Positions 6,074 through 7,977 of a stretch of 7,977 nucleotides of DNA are shown here, in pieces. Source of the stretch: Chloroflexota bacterium (lineage in GTDB: Bacteria > Chloroflexota > Anaerolineae > Aggregatilineales > Phototrophicaceae). Below the pieces are notes generated by a model that saw only the letters and a list, made by a program, of their open reading frames with translations, was not told where the DNA came from and searched no databases. Made by a program: the position numbers and the translations under genes. Within the stretch, counting starts at the first letter, position 1, and every line of letters starts with the position of its first letter. The stretch is taken from positions 1-7,977 of the forward strand of contig JAADYY010000150.1 of NCBI GenBank assembly GCA_010092805.1, written 5' to 3'.

Positions 6074-7693
6074 TTACTGGCTGGGCACGAAGATCCAATC
6101 GACTTCGGTATACTCTGGCGAAGGCTGCCCCAAGAGCGCGGCGGGTTCGTCCTTCAGATAGGTGTCGAGAAAAGCGCGGCTGTAGGTATTGACGATTTCG
6201 ATCATGCGCGGCGGATCAATCGCGCCGGACAACCCGGCCCAGTTCATCGGCGGGCCAAACAACGGCAGATCGGTGTAGTCAAAGCTGGCGGTCTCGGCGA
6301 TCACGAGGTTGTAAACCGGACCGGTAGCCGTCGTGAGCAGCACCACCAGCCGATCCGAATACTGTCGCCAGCGCGCCGTGTGATCTGCGCTCGTCTGCGC
6401 CAGATCTTGCCCAGGGTTCATTCCCGCGAGTTCTTCATCTGTGACAGCGAACTGACGCTGCGTCTCCGCCGAATGCATGAACAATGCAGGCTGCGTCAGG
6501 TCAGTGATGTTCCCACTCAGCAACCCATCCAGGTTGATCACAGCGTGACAGCGCGCATCCACTGCGCAGACGCGAATATGGGCGCTGCCCCCCAGCGCAT
6601 GACCGACCAGCCCTAAGCGTGTGAGATCCAGCCGCCCGCCGAAGGTTGTATCATCACTTCCGTTGATCTGTTCGATGGCATCGATGACAAAGCGGGCGTC
6701 TTCAACCATGACCTGGGTGATGTCGTCGTCGATCACCTCCCGGTAGCGGGCAAGCATATCGCCCGTCAACGCCGACATATCCACGCCGTATGCGGCTTCC
6801 AGATCGATCAGGCTGAAGCGCTCGCCGTCGGGGAACACCACCCCCGATCCGAATCCGCTGTGATCGATAGCGACGGCGATATAGCCGTGACTCGCCAGCT
6901 CCTGCATCAGCAGGGTATTTTGTGTGCGAACGCCGCGCAGCCCATGCGAGAAGATCACAACCGGGTAGCGGGGCTGCGCCGTCGCCATCGGTGCGTCTGG
7001 GATGCTGGCGGTTTCAAATTGATCGAGGTGATTGTAGAGAAAGCCCGGCAAACCGACATCGCGCAGCAGCCCCGCCGCGAACACATCTGGATACCCCATG
7101 TAAAGCGCACGCGCTGGATTATCGTTCGCGTCCGTTGGGTACCAGATCTGCATCAGGAGTTGACGATTGCTGCGGTCAGCGTCGGTGATCACCCGCGCCT
7201 GCGTGCCGACCGCAGACGGCCCGGTTGGCTCCGGCAAGGGCAGCACCGGCAGCAGAATTGCACCGGTGATCACGGTCTGCGCCACAACGCCAATCACGAT
7301 TAGCCCACTCAGGAGCGCCACGAACTCCGCCACCTGGACGCGCTGCGCGATCCGCAACACGCGCAGCAGAAAGATCACGCCAAACGCGATGCTCACGACA
7401 TAAATGGGCAGAAATTGCCATCGATATGCGCCAAACAACCAGTGCAGCACGACCAGGATCAGCGGCAGCAGACCGAGGAACCGCACCCACACGGGCTTGA
7501 CGGCATAGGTCGCGATCAGCGCCGGAAGCATTGCAAATAGAATCAGTGCATCGAGGATGGACAAGCGGCGCACTCCCTGTGGCAATTGTTTGGGCAACCT
7601 GAAATCATCCGCGTTGATTGTCGCACAGACCGCCAATCCCGACAATGCGCCACCGACATCGGGTGTATTCGGATTCTGGGGCAAACAAGGCAC
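6074..7693 (-). CDS. Membrane-anchored PAF-acetylhydrolase-like alpha/beta hydrolase homologue, catalytic residues apparently lost
   Basis: A 539-residue protein. Four hydrophobic segments (about 46-64, 71-88, 94-112 and 122-150) are followed from about 160 by a domain like platelet-activating factor acetylhydrolase/chlorophyllase-type hydrolases: YPVVIFSHGLRG (243-254) at the oxyanion region, QELASHGYIAVAIDHSG (264-280), the nucleophile-elbow motif as GHALGG (364-369), INLDG with D389 in the acid position, and FDYTDLPLF (471-479), the stretch normally preceded by the catalytic His. In active members the elbow reads GHSxGG; here residue 366 is Ala (codon GCG), and the residue in the His position is S470. 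Both changes suggest a non-catalytic protein. The GTG at 7693 is the first start after a structured repeat; GAGGG about 5 bases upstream may serve as ribosome site, but the first 40 residues look unconserved and a later start (for example GTG at codon 41) is possible. Not obviously linked to the sugar operon, 282 bases downstream. Confidence 0.78.
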   Translation of the reverse strand: MPCLPQNPNTPDVGGALSGLAVCATINADDFRLPKQLPQGVRRLSILDALILFAMLPALIATYAVKPVWVRFLGLLPLILVVLHWLFGAYRWQFLPIYVVSIAFGVIFLLRVLRIAQRVQVAEFVALLSGLIVIGVVAQTVITGAILLPVLPLPEPTGPSAVGTQARVITDADRSNRQLLMQIWYPTDANDNPARALYMGYPDVFAAGLLRDVGLPGFLYNHLDQFETASIPDAPMATAQPRYPVVIFSHGLRGVRTQNTLLMQELASHGYIAVAIDHSGFGSGVVFPDGERFSLIDLEAAYGVDMSALTGDMLARYREVIDDDITQVMVEDARFVIDAIEQINGSDDTTFGGRLDLTRLGLVGHALGGSAHIRVCAVDARCHAVINLDGLLSGNITDLTQPALFMHSAETQRQFAVTDEELAGMNPGQDLAQTSADHTARWRQYSDRLVVLLTTATGPVYNLVIAETASFDYTDLPLFGPPMNWAGLSGAIDPPRMIEIVNTYSRAFLDTYLKDEPAALLGQPSPEYTEVDWIFVPSQ

Positions 7694-7695
7694 GC

Positions 7696-7830
7696 GGCCC
7701 TCACCCTCAATCCCTCTCCCGACCGTGCCTGCGGCACTGGGAGAGGGACTTCAACCCGTGTTTCACTCCCCTGCTCCCAGCGCCAGCGGTCGCCGGTGGC
7801 TTCTGGAGCAGGGGCCGGGGGATGAGGGCC
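7696..7830. repeat. 135-bp cruciform-type dispersed repeat (MITE-like)
   Basis: Perfect 8-bp outer ends GGCCCTCA (7696-7703) and TGAGGGCC (7823-7830) enclose two arms. Arm 1 pairs CCCTCTCCC (7712-7720) with GGGAGAGGG (7739-7747) and has an inner GTGCC-TGC-GGCAC hairpin. Arm 2 pairs CCCCTGCTCC (7768-7777) with GGAGCAGGGG (7805-7814) and has an inner GCCA/TGGC stem (7782-7785, 7797-7800). The CCCTCACCC...CCCTCTCCC start resembles a repeat I have met scattered through intergenic regions of Chloroflexota and other bacteria, but copy number here cannot be checked. Its left end is two bases from the GTG start of the hydrolase-like gene. Confidence 0.8.
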
Positions 7831-7880
7831 AAACAGCCAGCCGATCCATTCGCCCCCATTTCCGACTGCACCCCCGACAT

Positions 7881-7908
7881 AGCATAATTGTCGCAGGCGG
7901 CTTGTCAA
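7881..7908 (-). promoter_or_regulatory. Sigma-70-type promoter of the hydrolase-like gene
   Basis: On the minus strand a perfect TTGACA (7908-7903) and TATGCT (7886-7881, four of six matches to TATAAT) are 16 bases apart. It points toward the hydrolase-like gene and would give a leader of about 180 bases, most of it the folded repeat at 7696-7830. Confidence 0.6.
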
Positions 7909-7957
7909 TCGATGGGCAGCGCCCTACAATCGCGCTCATCATCGCTGGTGCCATACG

Positions 7958-7977
7958 TTATCAGAGAGATTATCAGA
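7958..7977. repeat. Short direct repeat at the window edge
   Basis: TTATCAGA occurs at 7958-7965 and 7970-7977 with GAGA between, a 12-base period. The right copy ends at the last base of the window, so the array may continue. It lies about 50 bases upstream of the promoter at 7881-7908 and could be a regulator site, but two copies of eight bases are weak evidence. Confidence 0.35.

Noticed and set aside
7696..7830. The inverted repeats as a CRISPR array or an intrinsic terminator
   Set aside because: There are no repeated units with spacers, only two different arms nested in one outer stem. There is no T-tract, and the element lies between a promoter and a gene start, not after a gene.
7543..7954. 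Short open frames on both strands covering the right-hand repeat and promoter region
   Set aside because: They run through the palindromic repeat, give Arg/Pro-rich or mirror-like translations, and lack any recognisable protein feature.

Overview
The window is GC-rich, gene-dense bacterial DNA. It holds one sugar-type uptake and metabolism locus and, upstream of it, an unrelated membrane-bound hydrolase-like gene. Three things suggest a Chloroflexota (Anaerolineae-like) genome: the style of the periplasmic-type binding protein with a Met/Ala/Asp/Glu low-complexity tail, alternative TTG and GTG starts, and a 135-bp dispersed-type palindromic repeat beginning with the CCCTCACCC...CCCTCTCCC pattern. 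This placement is an inference from style and not from a marker gene.

Layout, left to right. At 1-689 on the plus strand are the last 14 codons of a DhaK-type kinase subunit followed by a complete DhaL-type subunit. A hairpin at about 716-756 separates them from a convergent minus-strand operon at 781-5791. That operon reads, in transcription order, substrate-binding protein (5791-4631), a stem-loop (4604-4574), a tandem ATP-binding protein of the RbsA/MglA type (4548-3055, TTG start), an RbsC-type permease (2995-2018), and a cupin protein resembling type I phosphomannose isomerase (1974-781). A 282-bp gap (5792-6073) holds the likely promoter and candidate operators. At 7693-6074, also on the minus strand, is a 539-aa protein with four predicted membrane helices and a PAF-acetylhydrolase-like alpha/beta hydrolase domain. 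Its leader is a 135-bp repeat with two arms, behind a good sigma-70-type promoter at 7881-7908.

Working model (inference): the CUT2-family ABC transporter imports a sugar or sugar alcohol, the cupin protein isomerises it or a derivative, and the DhaK/DhaL pair phosphorylates the resulting ketose (for example a tetrulose or dihydroxyacetone-like ketone). The substrate cannot be read from sequence. No DhaM phosphotransferase subunit and no regulator lie in the window.

Most notable observations: the hydrolase-like protein has Ala where the catalytic Ser should be and Ser where the catalytic His should be, so it looks like a pseudoenzyme. The second nucleotide-binding domain of the ABC ATPase has Asn-Asn in place of the Walker B Asp-Glu. 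A strong GAAA-capped stem-loop sits between the binding-protein and ATPase genes. A structured dispersed repeat forms the whole leader, and probably the ribosome binding site, of the hydrolase-like gene.
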